Assembly (NCBI GenBank): GCA_029052615.1
Contig: JAIDIR010000239.1
Location: 1 to 6,627 of the forward strand
Direction: 5' to 3'
From: Clostridia bacterium
GTDB lineage: Bacteria > Bacillota > Clostridia > Christensenellales > Borkfalkiaceae
Length of the DNA: 6,627 bases
This document shows positions 6,101 through 6,627 of the stretch, in pieces (position 1 is the stretch's first letter; the number at the start of each line of letters is the position of its first letter). A program made the position numbers and the translations under genes. Below the pieces are notes generated by a model. The model worked only from the letters and a program-made list of their open reading frames with translations, was not told the origin of the DNA and ran no database searches.

Positions 6101-6559
6101 ATGAAAGTCGCAGTTATCGGTCACCGCCTGGTTAAAATGACACCCCTTTTATCAATCGCCACTTCTATAGATGTGCAAGAACTTGTGGAAGAGGGCGCGG
6201 ACAGGTTTTGTTTTGCCTTCGGCGGCGCGCTTACCGATATTTGTCTGGACGTAATTGAAGAACTTAAAGAATATTACGATATAAAGCGCGTGTATTACAG
6301 GGCGGTTTACACCGACGAAAAGGACGCCGTTTCCGACTACTTCGCAAGCTTTTTCGAAAAAAATTATTTTGACGAAAGCGTTAGCAAAACGGGCGTTGAC
6401 GGTATAAATGAAAGATATCGTTTTATGATTGACGACTGCGACGTGCTTTTGACCTTATACGACCCGCAGATAGAAAAGAGCAAGACCGCCGCCGCAGTCG
6501 CCTACGCAAAGAAAAAGGGCAAACGCATAATCAACGTGTTGGACTTACTTAAAAAATAA
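6101..6559 (+). CDS. SLOG-like (DUF1273/YpsA-like) Rossmann-fold protein
   Basis: This is a 152-residue cytoplasmic protein. It opens with a short beta strand and MKVAVIGHR (1-9), has a glycine turn in FCFAFGGALTD (36-46), a helix and the strand IKRVYYRAVYT (61-71). It ends with ERYRFMIDDCDVLLTLYDPQ (104-123), a KTAAAVAYAKKKGKRIINV helix-strand unit (128-146) and a lysine tail. This order of GHR start, central Gly-Gly, 'N/ERxxxMID' helix and 'A-x-YAxKxxKxIIN' end resembles small clostridial proteins of the SLOG superfamily, which bind nucleotides or nucleotide derivatives. The exact ligand or reaction is unknown. I chose the ATG at 6101 because the conserved start begins there. An upstream in-frame GTG at 6062 would begin inside the inverted repeat and add 13 unrelated residues. 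The gene is divergent from the two XRE genes. SLOG proteins occur both in housekeeping and in phage-defence loci; neither role is shown here. Confidence 0.75.
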   Translation: MKVAVIGHRLVKMTPLLSIATSIDVQELVEEGADRFCFAFGGALTDICLDVIEELKEYYDIKRVYYRAVYTDEKDAVSDYFASFFEKNYFDESVSKTGVDGINERYRFMIDDCDVLLTLYDPQIEKSKTAAAVAYAKKKGKRIINVLDLLKK

Positions 6560-6564
6560 AAACC

Positions 6565-6595
6565 GCGCCGCGCGTTTTTCAACGCGCGGCGCATT
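6565..6595. repeat. 31-base hairpin repeat, copy 2, likely terminator after the SLOG-like gene
   Basis: The stem (6565-6576 with 6581-6592) and loop are identical to 5540-5567, and the identity extends to 6595. It begins five bases after the SLOG-like stop and so probably ends that transcript. Its plus-strand T-run is short (ATTTCT). On the minus strand it is followed by GG and five T, so it may also terminate a gene converging from beyond the window. Bases 6596-6627 hold nothing I can assign. Confidence 0.75.
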
Positions 6596-6627
6596 TCTGG
6601 TGTGTCCGAACCCGCATTATTGAATTT

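Noticed and set aside
5575..6559. Toxin-antitoxin or complete phage-defence system made of the XRE pair and the SLOG-like gene
   Set aside because: No nuclease, kinase-type toxin, effector or membrane-killing protein is visible. A SLOG fold plus XRE regulators alone does not support that claim.

Overview
The window looks like a chromosomal segment of a Gram-positive anaerobe of the Clostridia type (Bacillota). The reasons are GAGG-type ribosome binding sites, Bacillus-like TTGACA/TATAAT promoters, a dCache-type hybrid kinase of the kind common in gut Clostridia, a DUF3737 protein and small XRE regulators. Coding GC is moderately high in the main genes (70 of 120 bases in 4201-4320). An uncultured gut lineage such as Christensenellales is possible, but that is a guess. 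No rRNA, tRNA, CRISPR array, transposase or integrase is visible.

Left part (1-2194, minus strand). A two-gene operon is read leftwards from a clear promoter at 2194-2167. It encodes a DUF3737 right-handed beta-helix protein and then a multidrug-type ABC exporter half-transporter that runs off the window just after its Walker A motif. The two genes share one base in a TAATG stop/start overlap, so they are probably translationally coupled.

Middle (2240-5007, plus strand). A divergent promoter at 2259-2287 drives one large membrane hybrid histidine kinase: TM, extracellular dCache-like sensor, TM, HisKA, HATPase and two receiver domains. No Hpt domain or output regulator is nearby. A strong hairpin terminator follows.

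Right part (5019-6627). A MarR-family repressor gene converges on the kinase gene. It has its own consensus promoter with a perfect 14-bp palindrome at the predicted start of transcription, which suggests autoregulation. Next comes a compact cassette: two coupled XRE-family helix-turn-helix genes on the minus strand and, divergent from them, a 152-residue SLOG-like (DUF1273/YpsA-like) Rossmann protein on the plus strand. The intergenic region carries a 20-bp inverted repeat whose arms each contain a TTGACT hexamer. The predicted start of the SLOG mRNA coincides with its ATG, so the message may be leaderless. The cassette is bracketed by two identical 31-base copies of a hairpin (5540-5570 and 6565-6595). 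The first XRE gene is much more AT-rich than the rest of the window (62 of 180 bases G+C over 5821-6000). This bracketed XRE-XRE/SLOG unit is the most interesting part of the window.
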